In this document: positions 1-9,670 of the stretch, piece by piece
Numbering within the stretch: the stretch's first letter is position 1
How the letters are laid out: the number at the start of each line of letters is the position of its first letter
Assembly (NCBI RefSeq): GCF_004570345.1
Contig: NZ_SPQM01000044.1
Span: forward strand, 1-34,371
Reading direction: 5' to 3'
Length of the DNA: 34,371 nucleotides
Source of the DNA: Blastococcus sp. CT_GayMR20
GTDB taxonomy: Bacteria; Actinomycetota; Actinomycetes; Mycobacteriales; Geodermatophilaceae
The notes under the pieces: model-generated
Told to the model about the DNA's origin: nothing
What the model saw: only the letters and a program-made list of their open reading frames with translations
Database searches by the model: none
Made by a program: the position numbers and the translations under genes

Positions 1-1
1 C

Positions 2-226
2 CCCGTCGCGAGCGCGCGCCGCGCTCGGCCCGCCACCCGCGCCGCGTCGTCCGTGGCGCTCGCCGAGCGCGACCTCCCTGGTCAGGTGGCCGCGGACACC
101 GTCATCGAGTCGCCGTCCTCGGTCCGCCCCGAGGGCGGTTCGGGTGCGACCGCCGCGCCCCGCCCGGGTGCCCGGCCGCAGCGACCCGGGACCAAGGGCC
201 GGCCCACCGGCAAGAAGCGCCGGTGA
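2..226 (+). CDS. secF: C-terminal tail of a SecF-like protein translocase subunit (5' end outside window)
   Basis: An open frame runs from the window edge to TGA at 224-226, giving 74 residues rich in Arg, Pro, Ala and Gly and ending GRPTGKKRR. No membrane segment or catalytic motif is included, so the sequence alone does not prove identity. The call rests on position and character: in actinobacteria secD-secF lie directly upstream of apt and relA, and SecF ends in a basic, disordered cytoplasmic tail. SecF is a membrane subunit that assists preprotein export together with SecD. The stop codon overlaps the apt start by 4 nt (GTGA), which suggests translational coupling. Confidence 0.55.
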   Translation, partial: PVASARRARPATRAASSVALAERDLPGQVAADTVIESPSSVRPEGGSGATAAPRPGARPQRPGTKGRPTGKKRR

Positions 227-822
227 CCGACGCTCCTCCGGCTGGTGGGCTGGGTGAGGCGCCGCTCGACGAGCTGATCGCCGGCCTGACCGTCGACGTC
301 CCCGACTACCCGGAGCCGGGGATCCTGTTCCGGGACCTCACGCCGGTGTTCGCCGACGGGACGGCGTTCCGGCGGATGGTCCACGGGCTGGGCGCCCCGG
401 CGGCCTCCGACCCCCGCGTGGCAGCCGTCGCCGGACGGGACGGCGACCCCGGTTTCGACGTGGTCGTCGGGGTCGAGGCCCGCGGCTTCCTGCTCGCGGC
501 GGCCGTGGCGCTGGACGCGGGCGTGGGCGTCGTCCCGGTCCGCAAGGCGGGGAAGCTGCCGCGGGAACGGATCGCCGCCGACTACGTCCTCGAGTACGGG
601 ACGGCGACCCTGGAGATGCACGCCGACTCCCTCCGCCCCGGGGCGCGCGTGCTCGTGGTGGACGACGTCCTGGCCACGGGCGGCACCCTCGGGGCGGCCA
701 TCGCCCTCGTCGAGCGCCTCGGGGGCGTGGTCACCGCCGTCTCGGTCGTCGTGGAGCTCGCCGCCCTCGGTGGCCGGGAGCGGATCGCGCCGCACACCGT
801 GCATTCGCTCTGGACCACCTGA
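223..822 (+). CDS. apt: Adenine phosphoribosyltransferase
   Basis: Converts adenine and PRPP to AMP plus pyrophosphate in the cytoplasmic purine salvage pathway. The 199-residue product has the type I phosphoribosyltransferase PRPP loop [13 protein letters not shown] at residues 143-155, the N-terminal [12 protein letters not shown] element at 32-43, the APRT-specific EARGF at 85-89, RKAGKLP at 107-113 and [10 protein letters not shown] at 124-133. Length is slightly above the usual 170-180 because of an N-terminal extension and a short insertion around residues 60-78. The GTG start is chosen because it overlaps the upstream stop (GTGA) and leaves the fold complete. It sits directly before relA, a common actinobacterial arrangement linking purine nucleotide supply and (p)ppGpp. 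Confidence 0.95.
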   Translation: MTDAPPAGGLGEAPLDELIAGLTVDVPDYPEPGILFRDLTPVFADGTAFRRMVHGLGAPAASDPRVAAVAGRDGDPGFDVVVGVEARGFLLAAAVALDAGVGVVPVRKAGKLPRERIAADYVLEYGTATLEMHADSLRPGARVLVVDDVLATGGTLGAAIALVERLGGVVTAVSVVVELAALGGRERIAPHTVHSLWTT

Positions 823-869
823 CCGGGGGAGACCCCACCCGGGCGGAGCCCGGCCGGGGGCTGCCCGGC

Positions 870-875
870 TACCAT
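870..875 (+). promoter_or_regulatory. Candidate -10 box (TACCAT) for relA
   Basis: TACCAT fits the actinobacterial TANNNT -10 pattern and would start transcription near 882, giving a leader of about 32 nt that contains the relA Shine-Dalgarno. No convincing -35 is visible. Two small hairpins surround it (839-853 and 876-888) and could act as an apt-relA attenuator. Mirror copy at 33497-33502. Confidence 0.35.
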
Positions 876-913
876 GGGGAGGGTCCCCTCTCCGCAGGAC
901 AGCAGGAGTCGCC

Positions 914-3379
914 GTGGCCCCCGACGTAGCCGCCAACGCGGCTCCCGCGCGGCCGGGCGAGCCCGGGGCCGATGCCGGTACCCAGCCGCAACCGCAGGCC
1001 GGCGACGAGACGGCCGCCGGTCCCGTACGCCGACCCGCGCTGCCCGACCGCCCGGTCGTCCGGCGTCCGGACGACGTGGGCTCCGAGCCGGGGGACGCCG
1101 AGGCGCCGCGCCGCCGGGTCCGCGACCGGCTGGCCCGCCGCATCGTCGCCAGTCCGCGCACCCCGGTGGTGCGCCCGGTCCTGGAGCCGCTGGCCGCCCT
1201 GCACCGGCAGAGCCATCCGAAGGCCGACCTGGTGCTCCTCCAGCGGGCCTACGACGTCGCCGAGGGCGCGCACGCGGGGCAGAAGCGCAAGAGCGGCGAC
1301 CCCTACATCACCCACCCGCTCGCCGTCGCCACGATCCTGGCGGGGCTGGGCATGGACACCACGACGCTGGTCGCGGCCCTCCTGCACGACACCGTCGAGG
1401 ACACCGGCGTCACGCTGGACACGATCACCACGGAGTTCGGCTCCGAGGTCACCCACCTCGTCGACGGCGTCACCAAGATCGACAAGGTCAAGCTGGGCGA
1501 CGCGGCCCAGGCCGAGACGATCCGCAAGATGATCGTCGCGATGGCCCGCGATCCCCGGGTGCTGGTCATCAAGCTGGCCGACCGCCTGCACAACATGCGC
1601 ACGCTGCGCTTCCTCCCGCCCGAGAAGCAGGAGAAGAAGGCGCGCGAGACGTTGGAGATCCTCGCCCCGCTGGCCCACCGGCTGGGTATGAACACGATCA
1701 AGTGGGAGCTCGAGGACCTCGCGTTCGCGACGCTCTACCCCAAGCGTTACGACGAGATCGTGCGCCTGGTGGCCGAGCGCGCGCCGTCCCGCGACACCTA
1801 CCTCGCCGAGGTCACCTCGCAGGTCAGCGAGCAGCTGAAGACGGCGAAGATCGACGCGGTCGTCACCGGCCGGCCGAAGCACTACTACTCGATCTACCAG
1901 AAGATGATCGTCCGCGGCCGCGACTTCACCGACATCTGGGACCTCGTCGGCATCCGGATCCTGGTCGACTCCGTGCGCGACTGCTACGCGGCGCTGGGCA
2001 TCATGCACGCCCACTGGCAGCCGGTGCCGGGGCGCTTCAAGGACTTCGTCGCGATGCCGAAGTTCAACATGTACCAGTCGCTGCACACCACGGTCATCGG
2101 GCCGCAGGGCAAGCCCGTCGAGCTGCAGATCCGCACCCACGACATGCACCGCACCGCCGAGTACGGCATCGCGGCGCACTGGAAGTACAAGGAGAAGGCG
2201 CGGGTCGGCGGCAAGCCCAGCGCGGGTGAGTTCGGCGCCCCCAAGGTGGGCTCGCCCGACGACATGCTGTGGCTGCGGCAGCTGCTCGACTGGCAGCGCG
2301 AGGCGCAGGAGCCCGGGGAGTTCCTGGAGACCCTGCGCTACGACCTCGGCCCGCAGGAGGTCTTCGTCTTCACGCCGAAGGGCGACGTGATCAGCCTGCC
2401 CGGCGAGTCGACGCCGGTGGACTTCGCCTACGCGGTGCACACCGAGGTCGGGCACCGCACGATCGGCGCCCGCGTCAACGGCTCGCTGGTGTCCCTGGAC
2501 AGCAAGCTCTCCAACGGCGACGTCGTCGAGGTCTTCACCTCGCGGTCGCCCTCGGCCGCGCCGTCCCAGGACTGGCTCTCGTTCGTCGGCTCCTCCCGCG
2601 CGCGGACCAAGATCCGCCAGTGGTTCACCAAGGAGCGCCGCGAGGACGCCGTCGAGGCCGGCAAGGAGGCCCTGACCCGCGCGATGCGCAAGGCGGGCCT
2701 GCCGCTGCAGCGGCTGCTCGGCGGCGAGGCGCTCAGCACGCTGGCCAAGGACCTGCGCTACGCCGACGTCACCGCGCTCTACGCGGCGGTGGGGGAGAAC
2801 CACATCTCGGCCACGTCGGTCGTCGAGAAGCTGATGATCGCCCTCGGCGGGGCGGAGGGCGCAGTCGAGGACATCGCCGAGACGGCGATCCCCACCCGCC
2901 GGTCGTCGGTGCCGCGACGCGCGGCCAGCGGCGACTCCGGGGTCGTCGTCCACGGCATGTCCGACGTGTGGGCGAAGCTCGCCAAGTGCTGCACGCCGGT
3001 GCCCGGTGACGACATCCTCGGTTTCGTGACCCGCGGCGGCGGCGTCAGCGTGCACCGCACCGACTGCACGAACGCCGCCGACCTGCAGCGCAAGCCCGAG
3101 CGGCTGGTCGAGACCGAGTGGGCGTCACAGCCCGGCTCGGTGTTCCTCGTCGCGATCCAGGTCGAGGCGCTCGACCGGCACCGGCTGCTGTCGGACGTCA
3201 CCAAGGCGCTGGCCGACGAGCGGGTCAACATCCTGTCGGCGTCGGTGCAGACCAGCCGCGACCGCGTCGCCGTCAGCCGGTTCACCTTCGAACTGGCCGA
3301 CCCCGCCCACCTCGGCGCGGTCCTGCAGACGGTGCGCAACGTCGAGGGCGTCTTCGACGTGGAGCGCGTCACCGCGTGA
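914..3379 (+). CDS. relA: Bifunctional (p)ppGpp synthetase/hydrolase, RelA/SpoT family
   Basis: Makes and degrades the stringent-response alarmones ppGpp/pppGpp from GTP/GDP and ATP; expected to act on the ribosome. From the GTG at 914 the product is 821 residues, in the usual 720-850 range. The start is supported by AGGAG at 904-908, 5 nt upstream; a longer frame reaching back into apt has no such support. Domain order: disordered Ala/Pro/Arg-rich N-terminus (1-85); HD hydrolase domain with H134, H158-D159 and E162-D163; synthetase domain about 315-430 with [11 protein letters not shown] and YQSLHTT (387-393); TGS domain from about 483; conserved zinc-binding/CC region with C692-C693 and C718; C-terminal ACT domain 743-821. 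The RFKD signature in the synthetase loop is the RXKD form typical of bifunctional Rel rather than the EXDD form of synthetase-only RelA. Confidence 0.96.
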   Translation: MAPDVAANAAPARPGEPGADAGTQPQPQAGDETAAGPVRRPALPDRPVVRRPDDVGSEPGDAEAPRRRVRDRLARRIVASPRTPVVRPVLEPLAALHRQSHPKADLVLLQRAYDVAEGAHAGQKRKSGDPYITHPLAVATILAGLGMDTTTLVAALLHDTVEDTGVTLDTITTEFGSEVTHLVDGVTKIDKVKLGDAAQAETIRKMIVAMARDPRVLVIKLADRLHNMRTLRFLPPEKQEKKARETLEILAPLAHRLGMNTIKWELEDLAFATLYPKRYDEIVRLVAERAPSRDTYLAEVTSQVSEQLKTAKIDAVVTGRPKHYYSIYQKMIVRGRDFTDIWDLVGIRILVDSVRDCYAALGIMHAHWQPVPGRFKDFVAMPKFNMYQSLHTTVIGPQGKPVELQIRTHDMHRTAEYGIAAHWKYKEKARVGGKPSAGEFGAPKVGSPDDMLWLRQLLDWQREAQEPGEFLETLRYDLGPQEVFVFTPKGDVISLPGESTPVDFAYAVHTEVGHRTIGARVNGSLVSLDSKLSNGDVVEVFTSRSPSAAPSQDWLSFVGSSRARTKIRQWFTKERREDAVEAGKEALTRAMRKAGLPLQRLLGGEALSTLAKDLRYADVTALYAAVGENHISATSVVEKLMIALGGAEGAVEDIAETAIPTRRSSVPRRAASGDSGVVVHGMSDVWAKLAKCCTPVPGDDILGFVTRGGGVSVHRTDCTNAADLQRKPERLVETEWASQPGSVFLVAIQVEALDRHRLLSDVTKALADERVNILSASVQTSRDRVAVSRFTFELADPAHLGAVLQTVRNVEGVFDVERVTA

Positions 3380-3382
3380 GGT

Positions 3383-3429
3383 CCCGTCCCGGGCCCCGCC
3401 CTGAGCTCAAGCAGAGCGGGGAGGACGGG
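3383..3429. terminator. Shared bidirectional hairpin terminator between relA and the cyclophilin gene
   Basis: The 57-bp gap between two convergent genes holds a two-part stem: CCCGTCC (3383-3389) pairs with GGACGGG (3423-3429), and CCCCGC (3394-3399) pairs with GCGGGG (3416-3421). The loop contains the palindrome GAGCTC. There is no U-tract, as is common in high-GC actinobacteria. Its placement between two stop codons fits termination from both sides. Mirror copy at 30943-30989. Confidence 0.5.
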
Positions 3430-3436
3430 GTCTCTG

Positions 3437-4288
3437 TCAGCCGACGACCGTCACCGTCTCGATCGTGACCGGCGTGTTGGGCGCGCCGCCGCCGGGGCTC
3501 GGCTCGAACGAACCGTCGTTGCCGGCCTCGGCGATCTTGTCCAGCGTGGCCAGGCCGGCCTCGTCGACGGTGCCTACCGCGGTGTAGTCGGGGCTGAGCT
3601 CGGTGTCGACGAAGCAGAGGAAGAACTGGCTGCCGGTCGACCCCGGGGTGCCGCTGTTCGCCATCGCGATCGTGCCCCGCGGGTAGGTGGTCTCCGGCGT
3701 GACCTCCTCGGCGAACTTGTAGCTCGGGCCGCCGGAGCCGCTGCCCGTCGGGTCGCCGCACTGGAGGACGCCGAACGTCGGCTGGTTGACCTCGCGGTGG
3801 CAGGGGGTTCCGTCGAAGAACTTCTGCGAGGCCAGGTAGGTGAAGCTCGCCGCCGCGCAGGGAGCCGCGGTGCGGTTCAGGTTCAGGGTCATGTCACCCT
3901 GGTTGGTCTTCACCAGCAGCGTGCTCGTGCCCTGGGTGGGGGTCGCCTCGGGGGTGGGCGGCGTGCCGACGTCCTTGAGGCTCGGGTTGCCCGACGCGTC
4001 CGGCGTGTAGGTGCAGGCGATCGTGCCGTCGGCGTTGGTGGTGGCGGCCGCGGCGGAGCTGGTGACCGGCGCCGTGGGGGTGGCCGACGGGTCCGTCGCC
4101 GCCTCCGTGTCGTCGCTCTGGAAGACGCCGGTGATGAGCAGGGCGGCACCCACGACGACGACCACGGCGACGACGGTCGCGATGATGCCCAGGTTCCGGC
4201 GGCGCTTGCGCGCCAGTTCGGCGCGGCGCTCCAGCTGCCGCTGCAGGTGGCGCTGCGCGGCTTCACGCCGCTGCTTGTTGGTGGGCAC
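3437..4288 (-). CDS. Membrane-anchored cyclophilin-type peptidyl-prolyl cis-trans isomerase
   Basis: Catalyses cis-trans isomerisation of Xaa-Pro bonds; the anchor implies action outside the cytoplasmic membrane. The 283-residue product has a basic cytoplasmic N-terminus (1-32), one membrane helix (about 33-53), a Thr/Ala/Pro-rich linker (60-120) and a cyclophilin domain (about 122-283). Active-site elements are visible: R165 in CHRE, F172 and Q176 in TFGVLQCGD, and GSQFFLCF (219-226), matching the Arg, Phe, Gln and Phe of the family. Cysteines 92, 144, 163 and 178 could form disulfides in an exported domain. The start is GTG with GAGGAG about 7 nt upstream on the minus strand. A homologue in this position after relA is standard in actinobacteria. 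The exact client proteins are unknown. Confidence 0.9.
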   Translation of the reverse strand: MPTNKQRREAAQRHLQRQLERRAELARKRRRNLGIIATVVAVVVVVGAALLITGVFQSDDTEAATDPSATPTAPVTSSAAAATTNADGTIACTYTPDASGNPSLKDVGTPPTPEATPTQGTSTLLVKTNQGDMTLNLNRTAAPCAAASFTYLASQKFFDGTPCHREVNQPTFGVLQCGDPTGSGSGGPSYKFAEEVTPETTYPRGTIAMANSGTPGSTGSQFFLCFVDTELSPDYTAVGTVDEAGLATLDKIAEAGNDGSFEPSPGGGAPNTPVTIETVTVVG

Positions 4289-4393
4289 GGTCGAACTCCT
4301 CGATCGGGCGGGTGGTCGGTGGGGCGGGTGAGGACGGCACGGCAGAGCGTGCGGGGCCGGACACCGGCAGCCGCGGCACGCGGTCGAGGGCAG

Positions 4394-4399
4394 AGTCTA
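4394..4399 (-). promoter_or_regulatory. Candidate -10 box (TAGACT) for the cyclophilin gene
   Basis: On the minus strand TAGACT matches TANNNT and would give a leader of about 100 nt before the GTG start. It lies in the 177-bp divergent region between the cyclophilin and MBL genes. No clear -35 is seen. Mirror copy at 29973-29978 on the plus strand. Confidence 0.35.
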
Positions 4400-4453
4400 G
4401 GCGGAGCGGCTGTGCGTTCCCTGGCAGCACCGGGGCACGTCGGGCCCTCCGCG

Positions 4454-4459
4454 TAACCT
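4454..4459 (+). promoter_or_regulatory. Candidate -10 box (TAACCT) giving a leaderless MBL transcript
   Basis: TAACCT ends 6 nt before the GTG start at 4466 and there is no Shine-Dalgarno upstream. This spacing puts the transcription start at the first base of the start codon, the known pattern for leaderless actinobacterial mRNAs. Mirror copy at 29913-29918. Confidence 0.5.
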
Positions 4460-4465
4460 GCACGG

Positions 4466-5161
4466 GTGCTCATCCGCTCCTTTCCCGCAGGCCCGTTCGG
4501 CACCAACTGCTATGCCGTGGCCCCTGGCCGGGGTCAGGAGTGCGTGGTGATCGACCCCGGCATGGACGCCGTCGAGCCCCTGGCCCAGATCCTGGCCGAG
4601 GACGGGCTCAAGCCGGTGGCGGTGGTGCTCACCCACGGGCACCTCGACCACACCTACTCGGTGCTGCCACTCTGCGACGGTTACGACATCCCCGCCTACC
4701 TGCACCCCGACGACCTGGGGATGATCGCCGACCCCGCGCGCTGGCACAGCCCGCAGAACGCGCCGCTGATCGCCGGGCTCCGGCTCCCCGACCCGTCGGA
4801 GGTGCGCTCGCTGGACGACGGGGCGGTGCTCTCGCTCGCCGGTGTCGAGCTCACCGTCCGGCACGCGCCCGGTCACACCCGGGGCTCGGTGGTGTTCTCC
4901 GTGGACCTGGGCGAGGCGCCCGGCCTGCTGGCCGGCGACGTGCTGTTCGCCGGGTCGATCGGGCGGGTGGACATGCCCGGTGGTTCGTGGGAGGCGATGC
5001 TGCGGTCCCTGCGCGACGTCATCCTCCCGCTGGACGACGAGACCCTCGTGCTGCCGGGGCACGGGCCGGCCACCACGATCGGCCGCGAGCGGGCCACCAA
5101 CCCCTACCTCGCCGAGGCGGCGGCCGGTTCCGGCGCGCCGCCCGCCGGGCGGGGCCTGTGA
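4466..5161 (+). CDS. MBL-fold metal-dependent hydrolase (glyoxalase II-like)
   Basis: A 231-residue metallo-beta-lactamase-fold hydrolase, probably cytoplasmic and binuclear. The metal-ligand set is complete: THGHLDH at 56-62 (H57, H59, D61, H62), H137 in APGHT, D158 in GDVLF and H199 in PGHGP. The N-terminal FGTNCY stretch is typical of the glyoxalase II-like group, whose members cleave thioesters such as S-lactoylglutathione. Actinobacteria usually lack glutathione, so the true substrate (mycothiol or bacillithiol adduct, or other) cannot be named. Located between the cyclophilin and hisS as in many actinobacteria. Its stop overlaps the hisS start by 4 nt (GTGA), so the two are likely co-translated. 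Confidence 0.9.
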   Translation: MLIRSFPAGPFGTNCYAVAPGRGQECVVIDPGMDAVEPLAQILAEDGLKPVAVVLTHGHLDHTYSVLPLCDGYDIPAYLHPDDLGMIADPARWHSPQNAPLIAGLRLPDPSEVRSLDDGAVLSLAGVELTVRHAPGHTRGSVVFSVDLGEAPGLLAGDVLFAGSIGRVDMPGGSWEAMLRSLRDVILPLDDETLVLPGHGPATTIGRERATNPYLAEAAAGSGAPPAGRGL

Positions 5162-6423
5162 CCGGGCTGACCGCCCCCAAGGGCACGTTCGACGTCCTGC
5201 CGCCGGAGTCGGCGCGCTTCCTCGCCGTCCGCGACACGCTGACTGCGCCGCTGCGCCGGGCCGGCTACGGCTACGTCGAGACGCCGGTGTTCGAGGAGAC
5301 CGCCGTCTTCTCCCGCGGGGTGGGGGAGTCGACCGACGTCGTGACGAAGGAGATGTACACCTTCGACGACCGCGGCGGCCGGTCCCTCACGCTGCGACCG
5401 GAGCTCACCGCCGGGTTGATGCGGGCCTTCATCGAGCACCGCCTGCACGACGGGGCGCTGCCGGTGAAGCTGTGGACGGTCGGCTCGGCGTTCCGCTACG
5501 AGCGGCCCCAGGCCGGCCGGTACCGGCACTTCACCCAGGTCGACATGGAGGCGCTCGGCACCGACGACCCCGCTCTGGACGCCGAGGTGGTGGCGCTGGG
5601 AGTGCAGGGTTTCCGCGACCTCGGTCTGACCGACTTCGAGCTGCTGCTCACTTCGCTCGGCGACGAGACGTGCCGGCCGCAGTACCGCGAGCTGCTCGTG
5701 CAGTTCCTCGCCACGCTCGATCTGGACGAGGAGACGCGGCGGCGGGCGGAGATCAACCCGCTGCGCGTGCTCGACGACAAGCGGCCCGAGGTGCAGGCGC
5801 AGCTGGACGACGCCCCGTTGATGGTCGACCACCTCTCGGACTCCACGAAGGCGCACTACGACGCCGTGCGGCAGCACCTCACGGACCTCGGGGTGACCTG
5901 GACGGAGGCGCCGAAGCTGGTGCGCGGTCTGGACTACTACACGAAGACGACGTTCGAGTTCGTGCACTCGGGCCTCGGGGCGCAGTCGGCGATCGGTGGC
6001 GGCGGCCGCTACGACGGCCTGTCGGCCGCGCTCGGCGGACCCGACCTCTCGGGGATCGGCTACGCCGTCGGCGTCGATCGCACGCTGCTGGCGGTGCAGG
6101 CCGAGGGCCTCGACATCGGGGTGCAGGCCGGCGTGCAGGCGTTCGTCGTCCCGCTGGGGGCGGAGGCGAAGCGGCTCGCCGTCCGGCTGGTGGGCCAGCT
6201 CCGGCAGGCCGGCGTCGCCGCCGACACCGTGTACGGCGACCGCGGGCTCAAGGGCGCGATGAAGGCCGCCGACCGGTCGGGCGCCTCGCACGTCGTCGTG
6301 ATCGGCGAGCGCGACCTGGCCCAGGGCGTCGGGCAGCTCAAGGACATGCGTACCGGCGAGCAGCACGCCGTCCCGGTGGCCGATCTGTTCGATGCACTGC
6401 GACGTGCGACGGTGGAGGAGTGA
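5158..6423 (+). CDS. hisS: Histidyl-tRNA synthetase
   Basis: Charges tRNA-His with histidine using ATP. The 421-residue product has normal length for a bacterial class II HisRS. Visible signatures: the N-terminal [23 protein letters not shown] (79-90), motif 2 [16 protein letters not shown] (112-127), the histidine-specific RGLDYYT at 256-262, GGGGRYDGL at 280-288, motif 3 [10 protein letters not shown] at 299-308 and a C-terminal anticodon-binding domain from about 328. The GTG start overlaps the MBL stop; the first conserved residues follow within six codons, so no earlier start is needed. Followed after 2 nt by an aldo/keto reductase gene, so these genes are probably one operon. Confidence 0.97.
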   Translation: MTGLTAPKGTFDVLPPESARFLAVRDTLTAPLRRAGYGYVETPVFEETAVFSRGVGESTDVVTKEMYTFDDRGGRSLTLRPELTAGLMRAFIEHRLHDGALPVKLWTVGSAFRYERPQAGRYRHFTQVDMEALGTDDPALDAEVVALGVQGFRDLGLTDFELLLTSLGDETCRPQYRELLVQFLATLDLDEETRRRAEINPLRVLDDKRPEVQAQLDDAPLMVDHLSDSTKAHYDAVRQHLTDLGVTWTEAPKLVRGLDYYTKTTFEFVHSGLGAQSAIGGGGRYDGLSAALGGPDLSGIGYAVGVDRTLLAVQAEGLDIGVQAGVQAFVVPLGAEAKRLAVRLVGQLRQAGVAADTVYGDRGLKGAMKAADRSGASHVVVIGERDLAQGVGQLKDMRTGEQHAVPVADLFDALRRATVEE

Positions 6424-6425
6424 CC

Positions 6426-7409
6426 ATGGAACAGCGGCCGATGGGCCGGACCGGGGCGGACGTGTCGGTCATCGGGCTGGGCACCTGGCAGCTCGGCGGC
6501 GACTGGGGGGACGTCGACGACGACGCGGCGGCCGAGGTGCTCGACGCCGCCCTCGACGCCGGCGTGACCCTGCTCGACACCGCCGACGTCTACGGCGACG
6601 GCCGGTCCGAGGAGCGCATCCGCAAGGCGCTCGCCCCGCGCGCCGACCGGCCGTTCGTCGCCACCAAGGCCGGCCGGCGCGCCGACCCGTTCGAGGCGGC
6701 GCAGTACACCCCGGAGAACCTGCGGACCTGGATCGACCGGTCCCGCCGCAACCTCGGCGTCGACATGCTCGACCTCGTCCAGCTGCACTGCCCGCCACCG
6801 GGGGTCTACTCCGACCGGCGCGTGTACGACACTCTGGACGCCCTGGTCGAGGAGCAGGCGATCGCGGCCTACGGCGTCTCGGTGGAGACGGTCGAGGAGG
6901 GGCTGACCGCCCTGCAGCACCCCGGCGTGCAGTCCATCCAGGTCATCCTCAACATCTTCCGGCGCAAGCCGCTGGAGGAACTGCTCCCCGCCGCGCAGCG
7001 CGCCGAGGTGGGCATCCTGGCGCGCGTCCCGCTGGCCAGCGGCCTGCTCACCGGCAAGTACGACGAGTCGACGACGTTCCCGGCTGACGACCACCGCACC
7101 TTCAACCGCCACGGCGAGGCCTTCGACGTCGGTGAGACCTTCGCCGGCGTGCCGTTCGAGGTGGGTGTCGCCGCGGCCCGGGAGGTCGCCGAGATCGCCG
7201 GCGACAGCGTGCCGACCGCCGCGTTCGCGCTCCGCTGGGTCATCGACCAGCCCGGAGTCACCACGGTCATCCCGGGCGCGCGCAACGTCACCCAGGTCCG
7301 CGGCAACGTCGCGGCCGCCACCCTCGCCCCGCTCTCCGACTCCCAGCTCAGCGACCTCGAGCGCGTGTACGACGAGCGCATCCGCGCCCACGTGCACGAC
7401 CGCTGGTGA
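6426..7409 (+). CDS. Aldo/keto reductase
   Basis: NAD(P)H-dependent oxidoreductase of the (beta/alpha)8 aldo/keto reductase superfamily, 327 residues. The catalytic tetrad is complete: D51 and Y56 ([11 protein letters not shown]), K81 (VATKAG) and H121 (LVQLHC). The C-terminal [11 protein letters not shown] segment fits the family's cofactor-phosphate-binding region. A good Shine-Dalgarno (GGAGGAG at 6414-6420) lies just before the ATG, inside the end of hisS. Its stop overlaps a possible upstream GTG of aspS, but the better aspS start is 54 bp further on. The physiological substrate cannot be inferred; its place between two tRNA synthetase genes probably reflects co-transcription, not shared function. 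Confidence 0.9.
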   Translation: MEQRPMGRTGADVSVIGLGTWQLGGDWGDVDDDAAAEVLDAALDAGVTLLDTADVYGDGRSEERIRKALAPRADRPFVATKAGRRADPFEAAQYTPENLRTWIDRSRRNLGVDMLDLVQLHCPPPGVYSDRRVYDTLDALVEEQAIAAYGVSVETVEEGLTALQHPGVQSIQVILNIFRRKPLEELLPAAQRAEVGILARVPLASGLLTGKYDESTTFPADDHRTFNRHGEAFDVGETFAGVPFEVGVAAAREVAEIAGDSVPTAAFALRWVIDQPGVTTVIPGARNVTQVRGNVAAATLAPLSDSQLSDLERVYDERIRAHVHDRW

Positions 7410-7462
7410 AACTCTTCTCCTACCGCGTCCCTCCCCACCCGCCACCCCGGAGGCATCCGACC

Positions 7463-9238
7463 GTGCTCCGCACCCACGACGCCGGAACGCTGCGCGCGTC
7501 CGACGCCGGTTCGACCGTCACCCTGGCCGGCTGGGTGGCCCGTCGCCGCGACCACGGCGGCGTGGTCTTCCTCGATCTGCGCGACGCCTCCGGCTACGTC
7601 CAGGTCGTCGTCCGCGAGGAGGAGGCCCACCACCTGCGCAACGAGTACTGCGTGCTCGTGACCGGGGAGGTGCGCCGCCGTCCCGAGGGCAACGAGAACC
7701 CGGAGCTGCCGACCGGCGAGATCGAGGTGGCCACCTCGTCGCTGCAGGTGCTGTCGGCCTCGGCCCCGCTGCCGTTCCCGATCGAGACCGACCAGGCCGC
7801 GTCGGACGACGTCCGCTACAAGTACCGCTACCTCGACCTGCGGCGGCAGGGTCCGGCGAAGGCGATGCGGGTCCGCTCGGAGGTCAGCCGGATCGCCCGC
7901 GAGGTGATGCACCGGCACGGGTTCGCCGAGGTCGAGACGCCGAACCTCACGCGCTCCACGCCCGAGGGCGCGCGCGACTTCGTCGTCCCCGTGCGGCTGC
8001 AGCCGGGCAAGTGGTACGCGCTCCCGCAGTCGCCGCAGCTGTTCAAGCAGCTGCTGATGATCGGCGGGCTCGAGCGGTACTACCAGATCGCGCGCTGCTT
8101 CCGGGACGAGGACTTCCGTGCCGACCGGCAGCCGGAGTTCACCCAGCTCGATTTCGAGATGAGCTTCGTCGAGCGCGACGACGTGCTGGCGATCGCCGAG
8201 GACGTCGTCCGGGCGCTGTGGCGCGAGCTCGCGGACTACGACGTCCCGGAGATCCCGCGGATGACCTACCGCGAGGCCATGGACCGCTTCGGGTCGGACA
8301 AGCCCGACCTGCGTTTCGGCATCGAGCTGACCGAGCTCACCGAGTACTTCTCCGACACCCCGTTCCGGGTCTTCCAGGCGCCCTACGTCGGAGCCGTCGT
8401 GATGCCCGGCGGCGGCTCCCAGCCGCGGCGGGCCTTCGACGCGTGGCAGGACTGGGCGAAGTCCCGCGGGGCGCGGGGCCTGGCCTACGTGACGATCGCC
8501 GAGGACGGCGCGCTCGGCGGCCCGGTTGCGAAGAACATCTCCGACGCCGAGCGCGACGGGCTCCTGGCCGCGGTCGGGGCCTCTCCCGGCGACTGCGTGT
8601 TCTTCGCCGCGGGCGGCCGGCGCACGTCGCAGGAACTGCTGGGGGCGGCACGCAACGAGATCGCCAAGCGGCTGGAGCTCATCGAGCCCGGCTCGTGGTC
8701 GTTCCTCTTCGTCGTCGACTTCCCGATGTTCGAGGAGACCGAGGACGGCTCGTGGACGTTCATGCACCACCCCTTCACCTCGCCTACGCCGGAGTGGCGG
8801 GAGACCTTCGCCGAGAACAAGGGCGAGGCGCTGTCGGACGCCTACGACATGGTGGTGAACGGCAACGAACTGATGAGCGGCTCGGTGCGTATCCATGACG
8901 CCGCGCTGCAGGAGAAGGTCTTCGAGACGCTCGGGATGTCGACGGAGGAGGCCCGCGAGCGCTTCGGGTTCTTCCTGGAGGCCTTCGCCTACGGCCCGCC
9001 GCCGCACGCGGGCGCGGCCATCGGATGGGACCGCACCTGTGCTCTGCTGTCGGGCGTGGAGTCGATCCGCGAGGTCATCGCCTTCCCGAAGACCGGCGCC
9101 GGGTTCGACCCGCTGACCGGCGCGCCCACGCCCATCACCGAGGCGCAGCGCAAGGAGGCCGGCATCGACGCCAAGCCGGAGGAGCCGCCGCTGCCGGGCG
9201 AGCCCGGAGCACCGGGGCCCACCGACCCGACCCGCTGA
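7463..9238 (+). CDS. aspS: Aspartyl-tRNA synthetase
   Basis: Charges tRNA-Asp (and, in organisms lacking asparaginyl-tRNA synthetase, often tRNA-Asn for later amidation). From the GTG at 7463 the product is 591 residues, normal for a bacterial AspRS. Domains: OB-fold anticodon-binding domain (about 19-105), class II core with QSPQLFKQ (189-196) and motif 2 starting [16 protein letters not shown] (213-228), the bacterial GAD insertion (about 300-415), and motif 3 with GWDR ending at R524. The C-terminus carries a Pro/Gly/Glu-rich tail. The start is set by GGAGG at 7449-7453; an in-frame GTG at 7406 would add 19 unconserved residues. A non-discriminating role is possible but not decided by sequence inspection. 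Confidence 0.96.
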   Translation: MLRTHDAGTLRASDAGSTVTLAGWVARRRDHGGVVFLDLRDASGYVQVVVREEEAHHLRNEYCVLVTGEVRRRPEGNENPELPTGEIEVATSSLQVLSASAPLPFPIETDQAASDDVRYKYRYLDLRRQGPAKAMRVRSEVSRIAREVMHRHGFAEVETPNLTRSTPEGARDFVVPVRLQPGKWYALPQSPQLFKQLLMIGGLERYYQIARCFRDEDFRADRQPEFTQLDFEMSFVERDDVLAIAEDVVRALWRELADYDVPEIPRMTYREAMDRFGSDKPDLRFGIELTELTEYFSDTPFRVFQAPYVGAVVMPGGGSQPRRAFDAWQDWAKSRGARGLAYVTIAEDGALGGPVAKNISDAERDGLLAAVGASPGDCVFFAAGGRRTSQELLGAARNEIAKRLELIEPGSWSFLFVVDFPMFEETEDGSWTFMHHPFTSPTPEWRETFAENKGEALSDAYDMVVNGNELMSGSVRIHDAALQEKVFETLGMSTEEARERFGFFLEAFAYGPPPHAGAAIGWDRTCALLSGVESIREVIAFPKTGAGFDPLTGAPTPITEAQRKEAGIDAKPEEPPLPGEPGAPGPTDPTR

Positions 9239-9259
9239 AGGGGGGCGCTCCAGCCCCTT
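9238..9259 (+). terminator. Candidate terminator after aspS
   Basis: AAGGGG (9238-9243), starting in the aspS stop codon, pairs with CCCCTT (9254-9259), followed by GTC. It could end the hisS-aspS transcript or reduce read-through into the EACC1-caspase pair. Mirror copy at 25113-25134. Confidence 0.4.
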
Positions 9260-9263
9260 GTCG

Positions 9264-9279
9264 GCCGGTCAGGACCGGC
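9264..9279. other. Perfect small hairpin upstream of the EACC1 gene
   Basis: GCCGGTC (9264-9270) is complementary to GACCGGC (9273-9279) across two bases, so about 6 pairs and a 4-base loop can form. With the preceding stem it fills most of the 62-bp gap. It may be part of the terminator or a leader structure or operator for the conflict genes. Mirror copy at 25093-25108. Confidence 0.35.
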
Positions 9280-9300
9280 GGAGCATTCGCGTCCGTGGAG

Positions 9301-9666
9301 ATGACTGTGGTCCTCGAACCGGACCCGGAGACCGATCCCGAGGACCGGGAGCGGCTCGCCCGCCAGCTGCGCAACGAGCTGCGGACACTCGAGGTGGACG
9401 ACGTGACCACCGTCGAGGGAGCCGCACCTCCCGAGGGCGCGAAGGGCGTGGGGGCGTCCCTCACCGAGCTGCTCGTGACGATGAGCGCCGGCGGAGGTGT
9501 GTTCGTGACGGTCATCGCGACCATCAAGGACTGGCTCGGCCGCCGCGGGGCCGGGCACAAGGTGAGCGTGACCATCGACGGCGACACCCTGGAGCTCAGC
9601 GACGCGACCCCCGTGGAGCGCGCCGCACTGATCGACACGTTCGTCCGCCGTCACCAGCCTGCGTGA
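9301..9666 (+). CDS. EACC1-like small protein (effector-associated constant component)
   Basis: A 121-residue protein with the layout of the EACC1 family: an acidic start, an alpha/beta region with LARQLRNELRTLEV (19-32), a Pro/Glu/Gly linker with GVGASLTELLVTM (49-61), a single short hydrophobic helix (about 63-79, GGGVFVTVIATIKDWL), then a beta-rich end (HKVSVTIDGDTLEL, 86-99). EACC1 proteins were defined by comparative genomics as constant partners of variable effectors such as caspases and trypsins in NTP-dependent conflict systems, and a caspase gene follows after only 4 nt. The biochemical role is unknown; membrane tethering or effector control is inferred. The start is uncertain: GTG at 9295, ATG at 9301 or GTG at 9307 (GGAG 6 nt before the last) are all in frame. 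Confidence 0.75.
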   Translation: MTVVLEPDPETDPEDRERLARQLRNELRTLEVDDVTTVEGAAPPEGAKGVGASLTELLVTMSAGGGVFVTVIATIKDWLGRRGAGHKVSVTIDGDTLELSDATPVERAALIDTFVRRHQPA

Positions 9667-9670
9667 CCCC

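Noticed and set aside
869..3055. A 728-codon open frame antisense to relA
   Set aside because: It is the complement of a strongly conserved Rel protein; its product is low-complexity Arg/Asp/Leu/Val sequence of the kind produced by third-position G/C bias. The same holds for long antisense frames over hisS (5104-6366), aspS (6869-9007) and the caspase gene (9596-11818).
4312..7409. Apparent fusions in front of hisS (4312-6423) and of the aldo/keto reductase (4842-7409)
   Set aside because: The added N-terminal parts are off-frame shadows of the preceding genes. The true proteins begin at 5158 and 6426, where overlap signals and family lengths agree.
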